Shown: positions 8,556 to 16,697 of the stretch, one piece after another | Numbering within the stretch: the first letter of the stretch is position 1 | How the letters are laid out: each line of letters starts with the position of its first letter | DNA from: Myxococcales bacterium | GTDB lineage: Bacteria; Myxococcota; Myxococcia; Myxococcales; Myxococcaceae | Length of the DNA stretch: 64,000 bases | Direction: 5' to 3' | Assembly (NCBI GenBank): GCA_016191815.1 | Contig: JACPVI010000081.1 | Location: 154,742-218,741 of the forward strand | The notes under the pieces: generated by a model | Database searches by the model: none | What the model was told of the DNA's origin: nothing | What the model saw: the letters and a program-made list of their open reading frames with translations, nothing else | Program-made: the position numbers and the translations under genes

Positions 8556-9857
8556 ATGCAACCCCCGGGGCCGAGGGGCCGCCGGCTGGCACATCGCCTG
8601 CTCGCACCCTGGCGGGAAACCATGGGCATGGAGGCCTCCGCGCGGCGCGAGGAGCGCGACGTCATTGCCTTCGGAGCGCTGCTCGCGTTCGCGGTGGTGA
8701 TGTATTCGGTGCCGGGCGAGTGGATTTCATGGGCCCGCCCGCTCCGGCTCGCGCTGGTCACGGCGGCCCTCGCTGCGGGGCTTGCGGTGGTGCGGCGGGT
8801 CGGCAAGCTCGAAGCGTTCTCTTTCGATGGGTTGCGCGGGATGGCTCTCTTGGGCTTCGCCGCGCTCGCACTGGCTTCCGCTGCCTGGTCGGTGCACCCC
8901 GAGGTGAGCCAGGGCACCGCGGTGGAGCTTTGGAAGCTGGTGGCCATCTACCTGACGCTGGTGAACGTGGTGTCGAGCTGGAGGCGAATCCGGCTCCTCT
9001 GCGCGGCGATGGTGTTGGCCTCCGCTGCGGCGTCGATCGGTGTCATTCAGGCCTGGGCCTCAGGGCTTCAACTGGTGGAGGGCTACCGGGCTCGCTGGGT
9101 GGGGGTGTACGCGGATCCCAACCACATGGCGATGGACGTGGGGCTGGTGGTGCCGCTCGCGGCCGCCTTTCTCGCCCGGAAGTCGTCCGGGTGGCTCTTC
9201 CGCCTGGCGTGCGGTGCAGCGGCGGCGCTAGCGGTGGCGGCAGTGGTGCTCAGCCACTCCCGCGGCGGCTTCATCGGGCTGGCCGCCGCGATGGCGATCT
9301 GGGCGATGCGCGAGCGGCACCGGGTGAAGGCGTTGGCCCTGGCGCTGATTCTGGTCACCGGGCTCTTCACCCTTGCTCCGGAGAGCTTCTGGCGCCGGAA
9401 CCAGACGGTCGCTTCCTTCGAGGCGGACCCTTCGGCCATGGGGCGGGTCTTCGCCTGGTACGTGGCCTCGCGGATCAGCCTCGACCGCCCGCTCTTGGGC
9501 GTCGGCGCCGGCGCGTTCCGGTACGCCTGGCCCCTCTACGCGCCGCCCGAGGCGCGGCGGGCGTACGTGGCGCACAACGTGTTCCTGGACGTGGTGGGCG
9601 AGCTTGGGTGGGCCGGGATGCTGTTCTTCTTGGCCTTCGTCGGCGCGGCGGTGGGCGGTGCGTTCCAAGCCTCGCCCCACCCGGAGAACGGCTGGCTCGC
9701 CCGGGCGGTGGCCGCTTCGGTGGCCGGCTACCTCGTGTGCGCCCTGTTCTCGGGCTACATCCTCTCCACCCACCTGTACGTGCTGTTCGGGCTGGGAGCC
9801 TGCGTGGAGCGGGTATCGCGCGCCGAAGAGGGGGAAGCGTGCCCGACCGGCGCCTGA
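8556..9857 (+). CDS. O-antigen ligase/polymerase-like membrane protein (Wzy_C type)
   Basis: 433 aa with roughly ten hydrophobic segments. The Wzy_C-type region is in the middle: YADPNHMAMDVGL followed by VVLSHSRGGFIGL, then a large loop and RPLLGVGAGAFRYAWPLY, with AHNVFLDVVGELGW after it. These are hallmarks of enzymes that polymerise or attach lipid-linked glycans in the inner membrane. It overlaps the following glycosyltransferase by 19 nt, so the two are probably translated together and act on the same glycan. ATG at 8556 taken as start; a second ATG at 8622 is possible. Confidence 0.85.
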   Translation: MQPPGPRGRRLAHRLLAPWRETMGMEASARREERDVIAFGALLAFAVVMYSVPGEWISWARPLRLALVTAALAAGLAVVRRVGKLEAFSFDGLRGMALLGFAALALASAAWSVHPEVSQGTAVELWKLVAIYLTLVNVVSSWRRIRLLCAAMVLASAAASIGVIQAWASGLQLVEGYRARWVGVYADPNHMAMDVGLVVPLAAAFLARKSSGWLFRLACGAAAALAVAAVVLSHSRGGFIGLAAAMAIWAMRERHRVKALALALILVTGLFTLAPESFWRRNQTVASFEADPSAMGRVFAWYVASRISLDRPLLGVGAGAFRYAWPLYAPPEARRAYVAHNVFLDVVGELGWAGMLFFLAFVGAAVGGAFQASPHPENGWLARAVAASVAGYLVCALFSGYILSTHLYVLFGLGACVERVSRAEEGEACPTGA

Positions 9858-10996
9858 TCCGATTGGTGGAGTTCACCAAAGCCTTCTTCATCGGAGGCAC
9901 CGAGGGGCAGGTGCTCGAGCTCCTGAGAGGCTTGCCGGCGGACTACCGGATCAAGGTGGCGGTGCTCTACGCGCTCGGGCCGCTGCTCGACGAGGTGCGG
10001 CGGGCCGGATTCGAGCCGCAAGCCTTTCCGCTGCGCGGCTCCTTCGCGTCTCCGAGCGCGCTCTTGCAGATCGCCCGGTTGGCCGCCTGGCTCAGGGCCG
10101 AGCGGATCGACCTCGTCCACGTCCACGACTTCTACTCCACCCTCCTCGCGGTGCCGGCGGCGCGGCTGGCCCGGGTGAAGGTGGTGGTGGGGCGCCTGGA
10201 TCTCCTCCACTGGCACGGGAGGCTGCGCGCCGCGGCACTCGCCCAGCTCACCCGCCTCGCCGATCAGGTGGTGGTGAACGCCGAGGCCGTCCGGCGGCTC
10301 TGCCTCGCCGAGGGAATTCGGCCCGAGAGGATCGCCCTCATCCGCAACGGGATCGACCTCCAGCGTTTCGATCGGCAGGCGAGGGTGCCCCTGCTCGCGC
10401 CGCTGCCGGATCCACGAGGCGCGCCGGTGGTGGTGCACCTCGCCAACATGAGCCACCCGGTGAAGCGCCAGGAGGACCTCTTGCAGGCGCTCCGAATCGC
10501 CAGCGAGAGTGTCGGGCCGATCTGCGCGTACTTCGTCGGCGGAGGAGCGCGCCGGCCGGGGCTGGAGAAGCTGGCGCGCCAGTTGGGGCTCGGGGGCCGG
10601 GCACACTTCCTCGGCTTCCGGAGGGACACTCCGGCGATCCTCGCCCGCGCCTCCCTGGGGGTGCTGTGCTCGAGCCGCGAGGGACTTTCGAACGCGGTGA
10701 TCGAGGGCATGGCGGCCCGCCTGCCGATGGTGGTGACCGACGTGGGCGGAAACCGCGAGCTGGTGGAGCACGGCGAGCGCGGGCTGGTGGTCGAACCCCA
10801 CAGACCGGAGCAGCTCGCGGAGGCGATCGGCACGCTGATCGCGGATCCGGCCGCCGCGCGCAGGTTGGCGAACAACGCTCGCCGCTTCGTCGAGCGCGAG
10901 CTCACCGTCGATCGGCTGATCGCGCGGCATGATCAGCTCTATCGAAAAGTGCTCGGTCGCGACGAGGCGGTGATCAGCTCGCCGGCCGCATGCTAG
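9839..10996 (+). CDS. GT4-family glycosyltransferase
   Basis: 385 aa. The N-terminal GGTEGQVLELLRGL segment and VHVHDFYSTLL mark the acceptor-side Rossmann domain of GT-B enzymes. The C-terminal donor domain has LANMSHPVKRQEDLLQA, GFRRDTPAILARASLGVL and the EX7E-type motif EGLSNAVIEGMA. Such enzymes transfer a sugar from a nucleotide sugar and retain the anomeric configuration. GTG start at 9839 with AGGGGGAA just upstream; it overlaps the O-antigen-ligase-like gene. The pair is short for a glycan locus; other genes of the pathway must lie elsewhere. Confidence 0.9.
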   Translation: MPDRRLIRLVEFTKAFFIGGTEGQVLELLRGLPADYRIKVAVLYALGPLLDEVRRAGFEPQAFPLRGSFASPSALLQIARLAAWLRAERIDLVHVHDFYSTLLAVPAARLARVKVVVGRLDLLHWHGRLRAAALAQLTRLADQVVVNAEAVRRLCLAEGIRPERIALIRNGIDLQRFDRQARVPLLAPLPDPRGAPVVVHLANMSHPVKRQEDLLQALRIASESVGPICAYFVGGGARRPGLEKLARQLGLGGRAHFLGFRRDTPAILARASLGVLCSSREGLSNAVIEGMAARLPMVVTDVGGNRELVEHGERGLVVEPHRPEQLAEAIGTLIADPAAARRLANNARRFVERELTVDRLIARHDQLYRKVLGRDEAVISSPAAC

Positions 10997-11009
10997 ATTC
11001 GGGGAAGGA

Positions 11010-11029
11010 AACGCGGGGCGTGCCGCGTT
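11010..11029. terminator. Terminator-like hairpin between convergent genes
   Basis: AACGCGG / CCGCGTT, a perfect 7-bp stem with a 6-nt loop, 14 nt after the glycosyltransferase stop and in front of the convergent pyrD end. There is no U-run, so intrinsic termination is uncertain. Confidence 0.35.
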
Positions 11030-11102
11030 CGAGAATACAGACGATGCTCTCATGCAGGATCGGGCAGCTCTATCGCTGGTGCTCTTCGTACCCGCCCCGC
11101 TC

Positions 11103-12212
11103 TCATCTCTCCCGGAGCGCGGCCGAAGCCGAGGTCCCCGGCGAGGGCGAGCGCGAGTCGGCGCCCACCGCCTCCGCCACCGAGCCGAAGCCGTCGCGTT
11201 CGAGGAGGCGGGCGAGGTCGCGGAGGAGCCGGCGCACCACCGAGGGCCCTTCGAACACCAACCCGGTGTAGAGCTGCACCAGCGAGGCGCCTGCCCGGAG
11301 CTTCTCGTAGGCGTGCTCGCCGGTGGAGACTCCACCCACCCCGATGATCGGCAGGCGGCCGCCGGAGCGCTCGTAGGCGCGGCGAATGGTCTGGGTCGCG
11401 AGTTGCCTCAACGGCTCGCCAGAGAGGCCGCCGCCCTCGGCGGCGCGCGGGTGGACGAGTGGCCGTGCGATGGTGGTGTTGGTGGCGACCAGCCCGTCGG
11501 CGCCGTGAGTGGCCGCGACGTCCACTACCGCGTCGATGGCCTCTGGCGAGAGATCTGGCGAGATCTTGAGGAAGAGCTTCTTCCCTCTCGCCCGGTCCAG
11601 CCGCGGCCGCACTGCGGCGAGCAACGCGGCGAGGGCCTCGGGCTCTTGGAGCGATCTCAGCCCCGGCGTGTTCGGCGAGCTGGCGTTCAGCACCACGTAG
11701 TCCACGAGCGGGCCTAGGGCGTCCACGCATGCGAGATAGTCTTCGGCCGCTCGTTCGAGGGGCGTATCGCGGTTCTTCCCGATGTTCGCTCCGACGGGGC
11801 CTGGCCTGTAGTCCAGCTCAGCGAGGCGCTGCGCGGCGCGGCCGGCGCCGAGGTTGTTGAACCCCAGCCGGTTGATGAGCGCGCGGTGCTCGGCGATTCG
11901 GAACAGCCGCGGCCGAGGGTTGCCAGGCTGGGCACGCGGGGTGAGAGTGCCGACCTCGACGAAGCCGAACCCGAGGCCGAAGAAGCCCGCGACCGCCTCG
12001 GCGTCCTTGTCCATTCCCGCGGCGAGGCCGAGCGGGTTGGGGAAGTCGAGCCCCGCCACGCGGGTGTGCAGCTCCACTCCGGCCAGGGCCCGGCTCCGCA
12101 GCGACGCGCACGCGCGCGAGGAGCGTCCGAGGAGCGCGAGGGCGTCGATGGCCGCCCGGTGGGCCGCCTCGGGGGGGAGCCGGAAGAGCGCGGAGCGAAG
12201 GAGCGGGTACAC
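11103..12212 (-). CDS. pyrD: Dihydroorotate dehydrogenase, class 2 (quinone-linked)
   Basis: 369 aa. It oxidises dihydroorotate to orotate with FMN and passes electrons to quinone at the membrane, in pyrimidine synthesis. The N-terminal helical extension (MYPLLRSALFRLPPEAAH) is the membrane-association part of class 2 enzymes. FMN and active-site motifs: NPLGLAAGMDKD, GTLTPRAQPGNPRPR, NRLGFNN, the catalytic Ser region NASSPNTPGLR, and SGGRLPIIGVGG. GTG start at 12212. The Pro/Ser-rich C-terminal tail after residue 350 looks non-conserved. It follows the adenosine-deaminase-type gene by 26 nt on the same strand, so both nucleotide genes may form one unit. Confidence 0.95.
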   Translation of the reverse strand: MYPLLRSALFRLPPEAAHRAAIDALALLGRSSRACASLRSRALAGVELHTRVAGLDFPNPLGLAAGMDKDAEAVAGFFGLGFGFVEVGTLTPRAQPGNPRPRLFRIAEHRALINRLGFNNLGAGRAAQRLAELDYRPGPVGANIGKNRDTPLERAAEDYLACVDALGPLVDYVVLNASSPNTPGLRSLQEPEALAALLAAVRPRLDRARGKKLFLKISPDLSPEAIDAVVDVAATHGADGLVATNTTIARPLVHPRAAEGGGLSGEPLRQLATQTIRRAYERSGGRLPIIGVGGVSTGEHAYEKLRAGASLVQLYTGLVFEGPSVVRRLLRDLARLLERDGFGSVAEAVGADSRSPSPGTSASAALRER

Positions 12213-12238
12213 GAGCTAGGCGAATTGGCGCGCTGGGA

Positions 12239-13231
12239 TCAGGGGATGAAGGAGTACTGGCGGGCCCAGGCGAGCGTCTGGTCCACCTGCTCCGGGGTAA
12301 GGATGCCGTTCTTCTCCACCAACTCCACCTCGCGGGTCATGTCGGTGTCGAGGAGGTAGGGGCCGTCGGTGTTGAGGCTCAGCTTCACGCCGCGGTCCCA
12401 GAGGGTACGGATGATGTGCTTGAGCTCGGCGATCCCGTCCACCGCGCGGGTCTGGAGGTTGGAGGTGGGGCAAATCTCGAGCAGTACGTCGTGCTCGCGG
12501 AGGAGCTTCATGGCGGACTCGTCCTGGGCGGCCCGGATACCGTGGCCGATGCGGTGGGGTCCCAGCCGCTCGATCACCGCCACCACGCCGTCCACCCCGG
12601 TGCCGGCGGTCTCACCGGTGTGCACGGTGGTCTTGAGCCCCGCGGCCCGGGCGCGGGCGAAGAGGTCCTCGTATTGCGGAACCAGCTCCGGCCTCAGCTC
12701 CAGGGCGTGCTGCTCGGTCCCGGCGAGATCGATCCCCCACACGCCGCGGCTGCGGTAGCGAATCGCCTTGTCGAGGATGATGGAATTCAGCCGGTGCTCG
12801 AACTCGCGGGCCAGGCAGAAGATGAGCCCGGCCTTCACCCCGTACTCGAGCACGGCCCGGTCCATCCCGCGCAGCGCCGCGTGGATGATGTGGTCCAGGT
12901 CCAGCTCGGAGCTCAAGTTGCGCTTCATCGGGTTGAAGCGCAGCTCGATCTGCGAGACCCGGCTGCCGCGGTACTCCTTGCCGATCACCTCGTAGACGGA
13001 GCGCTCGATGGCGGCTGGGGAGCTCTGAATCTTCTCCGTCCAGGTGTGCATTATCCGGAGGTAGTCCTCGAGGTTGGTCACCGTCTCCGGCCGGGCAGTG
13101 ATCAGCTCGACGAACTCGAAGTAGTCCTTCACCGGCAGCTTGAACCCCTGCTGGTGGGCGATGGACCAGAGGACGTGGGGCGCCACCGCGCCGCCCAAGT
13201 GTATGTGCAGGTCGACCAGCTCGCGAGGCAT
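12239..13231 (-). CDS. add: Adenosine deaminase-family amidohydrolase
   Basis: 330 aa. TIM-barrel deaminase with all metal and catalytic motifs: DLHIHLGG near the N-terminus (residues 7-14), HTGE near 200 (metal His and catalytic Glu context), HRIGHGI near 225, CPTSN near 255, and SLNTDGP near 283 (Asp pair). It converts adenosine, or another adenine-type substrate, to inosine; the exact substrate within the family is not certain. A TATAGG hexamer lies only 11 nt before the ATG and no Shine-Dalgarno is seen, so the message could be leaderless. Possibly co-transcribed with pyrD downstream. Confidence 0.88.
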   Translation of the reverse strand: MPRELVDLHIHLGGAVAPHVLWSIAHQQGFKLPVKDYFEFVELITARPETVTNLEDYLRIMHTWTEKIQSSPAAIERSVYEVIGKEYRGSRVSQIELRFNPMKRNLSSELDLDHIIHAALRGMDRAVLEYGVKAGLIFCLAREFEHRLNSIILDKAIRYRSRGVWGIDLAGTEQHALELRPELVPQYEDLFARARAAGLKTTVHTGETAGTGVDGVVAVIERLGPHRIGHGIRAAQDESAMKLLREHDVLLEICPTSNLQTRAVDGIAELKHIIRTLWDRGVKLSLNTDGPYLLDTDMTREVELVEKNGILTPEQVDQTLAWARQYSFIP

Positions 13232-13242
13232 GAGGGTTCTTA

Positions 13243-13248
13243 CCTATA
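13243..13248 (-). promoter_or_regulatory. Candidate -10 box of the adenosine-deaminase-type gene
   Basis: TATAGG on the minus strand, 11 nt before the ATG at 13231. Transcription would begin about 4 nt before the start codon. No clear -35 was found. Confidence 0.35.
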
Positions 13249-13291
13249 GCGCCAGTCTCGAGTCGAGGCTCAACCCGAGGATCCCGCGCGG

Positions 13292-14077
13292 TCACCCGCC
13301 GCGGATGCGCCGAGCTTCGTCGTAGGCCTCCTTGATCTCGCGGAAGCGCCTGGACGCCCGCTCGACCGCCCCCGGACCGAGGTGCGCCACCTTGTCGGGG
13401 TGGTGGGTGGCGGCGAGGCGCCGGAAGGCGCTCTTCAGCTCTTCGTCGGTCGCGTCGGCCGATAACCCGAGCACCGCGAAGCGCGGCTGCCCGTCTCCTA
13501 GGTGCGCGGCGAGGATGGAGCGGTGCTCCTCCTCGCTGATCCCCAGCTCCCCCACCGCCTTGCGGATGAGGTCGCGCTCCGGCCGCTTGAGCACTCCGTC
13601 AGCGAGCCCGAGCTCGTAGAGCGCGCTGGCGAGGAGCAGCCGCTCCGACGGGCGAAGGCCAGCCCGGCACTCGAGCGTCGCCGCCTCGAGGTCTCCAGGC
13701 CGCCCGAAGGCCTGCTTGAGGTCGACCCTGACGGTCTCCAGTTCCTCCTCATCGAAGCGCAGCTCGCGCTCGAAGAAATCGCGGACGGCGCGAATCTCTT
13801 CGCGTACTGGAGCTCCGTCGACCTTGGCGACCTCGGCGAACAGGGTGCAGAGGTGTCGGGCGAACAGCGCCCTGGCCTCGCGCTCGACCTCGCGCTTGCT
13901 CCTGGGCTCGGGAAGCGCGTCCCCGCCCTCCGGAGCCTGGGCGGCGGCGTCCTGGGCGAGATCGAACCTATGGCCGAGGTAGGCGCCCACGGCCGCGAGG
14001 ACGATGGCGGCGTAGCCGGAGGAGAGGCCGAGCCCAATGATGGCGCCGATGATCGCCCCGAGGACCTTTCCGAACAC
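13292..14077 (-). CDS. TerB-like/J-domain (DjlA-type) membrane-anchored co-chaperone
   Basis: 261 aa. The N-terminal segment ([18 protein letters not shown], then [14 protein letters not shown]) is a glycine-zipper-like membrane anchor. The middle part (about 70-190) is helical and acidic, like TerB. The C-terminus is a J-domain (about 197-260) with the diagnostic HPD in [12 protein letters not shown], so it should stimulate a DnaK ATPase. The order TM-TerB-J matches DjlA of proteobacteria. Start is the GTG at 14077, which has GGAG 6 nt upstream; the frame is open further into the folD side but would overlap that gene. Divergent from folD. Confidence 0.85.
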   Translation of the reverse strand: MFGKVLGAIIGAIIGLGLSSGYAAIVLAAVGAYLGHRFDLAQDAAAQAPEGGDALPEPRSKREVEREARALFARHLCTLFAEVAKVDGAPVREEIRAVRDFFERELRFDEEELETVRVDLKQAFGRPGDLEAATLECRAGLRPSERLLLASALYELGLADGVLKRPERDLIRKAVGELGISEEEHRSILAAHLGDGQPRFAVLGLSADATDEELKSAFRRLAATHHPDKVAHLGPGAVERASRRFREIKEAYDEARRIRGG

Positions 14078-14126
14078 GCGGATCTCCGTTGGCCGCCTGC
14101 GAGTTTCGCATAGAGTCGCCCGGCCC

Positions 14127-14972
14127 ATGACGGCTCGGCTGATCGACGGGAAGGCAGTCGCGGCGAAGGTCCGCGCGCAGGTCAAGGCCGAGGTGGCTCG
14201 GTTGAAAGACGAGCGTGGCCTTTTGCCCGGGTTGGCGGTGGTGAGAGTCGGAGAGGATCCGGCCTCGAAGACCTACGTCACCTCGAAGCGGAAGGCCGCG
14301 GAGGAAGTCGGCTTCTACTCGGTGGAGCACCACCTCGACGCGTCGGCGAGCCAGGCGGAGGTCCTGGGGCTGGTCCGCCAGCTCAACGCCGACGCGCGCG
14401 TGCATGGGATCCTGGTGCAGCTCCCGCTGCCCCGGCAGCTGGATTCCGAGGCGTTGCTGCTCGCCATCGACCCGGCCAAGGACGTGGACGCCTTCCACCC
14501 GGTCAACGCCGGCCGGCTTTTCCAAGGGAAGCCGGGGCTGAGGCCCTGCACTCCGGCGGGGGTGATGCGGCTCTTGGAGGAGATCGGCTTTTCGCCCGCC
14601 GCCAAGAAGGCGGTGGTGGTGGGCCGGAGCAACATCGTCGGGCGGCCGATGGCGATGCTGCTGCTCGCCGCCGACGCCACCGTCACCATCTGCCACCGCA
14701 AGAGCGACCTCCCCCTGGAGATCGGGCAAGCGGACCTGGTAGTCGCCGCGGTGGGAGTCCCCCGCCTGGTGAAAGGCGCGTGGATCAAGCCGGGGGCGGT
14801 GGTGATCGACGTGGGCATCAACCGCACCCCCGAGGGCAAGCTGGTGGGAGACGTGGAGTTCGAGGCGGCAGCCCAGCTCGCCTCGTGGATCACCCCGGTG
14901 CCAGGGGGGGTGGGCCCGATGACGGTGGCGATGCTCATGCAGAACACGCTCGCGGCGGCGAGAAGCTTCTGA
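14127..14972 (+). CDS. folD: Bifunctional methylene-THF dehydrogenase/methenyl-THF cyclohydrolase
   Basis: 281 aa, normal length. It interconverts 5,10-methylene-, methenyl- and 10-formyl-THF in the cytosol. Motifs: [20 protein letters not shown] with the catalytic Tyr and Lys, [23 protein letters not shown], and the NADP-binding [14 protein letters not shown]. The C-terminal [15 protein letters not shown] is also family-specific. ATG at 14127; no Shine-Dalgarno, but a CATAGA hexamer 12 nt upstream (14109-14114) may be a -10 box. Leads the one-carbon block. Confidence 0.96.
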   Translation: MTARLIDGKAVAAKVRAQVKAEVARLKDERGLLPGLAVVRVGEDPASKTYVTSKRKAAEEVGFYSVEHHLDASASQAEVLGLVRQLNADARVHGILVQLPLPRQLDSEALLLAIDPAKDVDAFHPVNAGRLFQGKPGLRPCTPAGVMRLLEEIGFSPAAKKAVVVGRSNIVGRPMAMLLLAADATVTICHRKSDLPLEIGQADLVVAAVGVPRLVKGAWIKPGAVVIDVGINRTPEGKLVGDVEFEAAAQLASWITPVPGGVGPMTVAMLMQNTLAAARSF

Positions 14973-15018
14973 CTCTGACCAGGCGGTGGCTGCGGCGCCG
15001 CCAACGGAGGGCGACTCC

Positions 15019-15714
15019 ATGGCGTCCAAGCCACCTGCAGCTCTCGCCGGCCTGCGCTGGCTCACCCGCGCGCTGGTGGTCGGCTGGGCGGTGTTCGCGT
15101 TCTTCTTTGTGGACGCAGAAGGGAGCTGGGCTGCGCGCATGGCGATCTTCGCCCCCGCGCTGGTCCCGGTTGCGATCGCCGAGTACCTGGTCCTCCGGGC
15201 CAGAGAGCGCGCGGCTCTCGCGGCCGCGGCCGCTACGCTCGGGCTCGCCAAGAGGTCGCAGCTCTTGGGTCAGCGCCTGGCCGGCATCTACCGCGGCTGT
15301 GAGGTGGACTTCCGCACCGAGGCCGGCAACGAGCTGGGCAAGGGAACCTGCCTCGAAGTCCGCAGCTCCGGTCTGGAGGGAATCGCGGTCGGGTCCCGCT
15401 GCAGCTCCCGCGTGCTCCGGAGAGCGGCGGGGCAGAACGCCGTGAAGCTGGACACCGGCCAGAGGGAGCTGGAGGCCTACTCGGCCGACTCGTCGTGGCA
15501 GGCGGCCCTGGCGAACCTGGAGCTGATCGCGAGGCTCCTGGTCTTCTCGGGCGGCGGCGATCCGGCGAGGCCCGGCGCGGTGCTCGGCTCTCGGGTGCTG
15601 CGAGCTTTCTACGGCCGGCACCAGAGCTTCGACGAGGTGAAGAGCTTCATCGATGAGGCCATCGACGTCGCGGAGCAACTTAGGGCCTCTCGCGCCGGCC
15701 GGGGCGTAGGCTGA
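15019..15714 (+). CDS. Membrane protein of unknown function
   Basis: 231 aa. Two hydrophobic segments near the N-terminus (about 17-35 and 44-62) are followed by a soluble domain of about 160 aa that begins AKRSQLLGQRLAGIYRGCEVDF and ends in a helical region with FDEVKSFIDEAIDVAEQL. Not recognised. ATG at 15019 is chosen because GGAGG precedes it by 8 nt; an in-frame GTG at 14986 is less likely. It lies 46 nt after folD on the same strand and may be co-transcribed. Confidence 0.65.
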   Translation: MASKPPAALAGLRWLTRALVVGWAVFAFFFVDAEGSWAARMAIFAPALVPVAIAEYLVLRARERAALAAAAATLGLAKRSQLLGQRLAGIYRGCEVDFRTEAGNELGKGTCLEVRSSGLEGIAVGSRCSSRVLRRAAGQNAVKLDTGQRELEAYSADSSWQAALANLELIARLLVFSGGGDPARPGAVLGSRVLRAFYGRHQSFDEVKSFIDEAIDVAEQLRASRAGRGVG

Positions 15715-15742
15715 GCTTCTCCGCTTCCGCCCCGCGCGGGAT

Positions 15743-16624
15743 TCAAACGGTCTCGCCGCGCGCGCGCAGGGCGCTGACGATCATCCGCGTCGCGGGAGAG
15801 CGGTTGAGCGTGTAGAAGTGGATGCCCGGCACCCCGCGGGCGAGCAGCTCCATGCACTGCACGGTGGCGTGCGCCACTCCCAGCTGCGCCACCGCCTGCG
15901 GGTCGTCCTTGACCTTCTCGAGCTGCAGCGCGAGCCGCATCGGGACCGTCGCTCCGCACATTCGGGTGAACCGGCCGAGCTGCTCGAAGTTGGTGATTGG
16001 CATGATGCCGGGCACGATGGGCACGTTGACCCCGACCCGGCGCGCCCGCTCGATGAAGTCGAAGTAGAAGGCGTTGTCGAAGAAGAGCTGGGTGATCACG
16101 AAGTCCAGCCCCGCGTCCACCTTCTCCTTGAGGTGCTTGAGGTCGACGTCGCGGGAGGGCGTCTCCACGTGGCCCTCCGGGTAGCAGGCGCCGCCCAGGC
16201 AGAACGGGTAGTCGCGCTGGTGGAGGAAGCCGACCAGCTCCGCGGCGTAGCGGAACCCGCCCACCCGGGGGACGAAGCTGGCCTGGCCCTGCGGCGGGTC
16301 GCCCCGCAGCACCAGCAGGTTTTCGATCTTCGCCGCTGCCAAGAGATCGCAGATCGAGGAGAGCTCCTGGCGGGTGTGGCCCACACAGGTGACGTGCGCC
16401 ATCGCCTCCAGGCCGGCCCGAGCCTTGATCTGTGTGACCAGCGACACGGTCCGGTCCCGGGTGCTCCCGCCGGCGCCGTAGGTGACCGAGACGAAGCCGG
16501 GTTCCAGCTCTCGCAGATCCTCGAGGGTCTCCCAGAGGCTCCGTTCGCCCTCCGGCGTCTTCGGCGGGAAGAACTCGAACGAGAAGCACGGGTTCGAGGG
16601 GTTGAGCCGGTTGCGGATCTTCAT
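15743..16624 (-). CDS. metF: 5,10-methylenetetrahydrofolate reductase
   Basis: 293 aa. It reduces methylene-THF to 5-methyl-THF with NAD(P)H and FAD, supplying methyl groups for methionine. Motifs: FSFEFFPPKTPEGE at residues 14-27 (catalytic Glu), VSVTYGAGGSTRD, HVTCVGHTR, LRGDPPQG, QLFFDNAFYFDF and GIMPITNFEQL. Length is typical of bacterial MetF. Convergent with the membrane-protein gene and divergent from gcvT, with a 73-nt shared upstream region. Confidence 0.95.
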   Translation of the reverse strand: MKIRNRLNPSNPCFSFEFFPPKTPEGERSLWETLEDLRELEPGFVSVTYGAGGSTRDRTVSLVTQIKARAGLEAMAHVTCVGHTRQELSSICDLLAAAKIENLLVLRGDPPQGQASFVPRVGGFRYAAELVGFLHQRDYPFCLGGACYPEGHVETPSRDVDLKHLKEKVDAGLDFVITQLFFDNAFYFDFIERARRVGVNVPIVPGIMPITNFEQLGRFTRMCGATVPMRLALQLEKVKDDPQAVAQLGVAHATVQCMELLARGVPGIHFYTLNRSPATRMIVSALRARGETV

Positions 16625-16643
16625 CGAGGAGGTGCCACTCTAC

Positions 16644-16671
16644 TTGATCGTCGAGGTCTGCCCGCTATAGT
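16644..16671 (+). promoter_or_regulatory. Candidate gcvT promoter
   Basis: TTGATC (16644-16649) and TATAGT (16666-16671) are separated by 16 nt; the -10 matches consensus in 5 of 6 positions. The gcvT ATG is 26 nt downstream. The 73-nt metF-gcvT gap is too short for a tandem glycine riboswitch and none is seen. Confidence 0.5.
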
Positions 16672-16697
16672 CCACGCGCTCTTCACCCCGCGAGGCC

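Noticed and set aside
16625..16697. Glycine riboswitch before gcvT
   Set aside because: The gap is 73 nt, too short for the usual aptamers, and no conserved core was seen.
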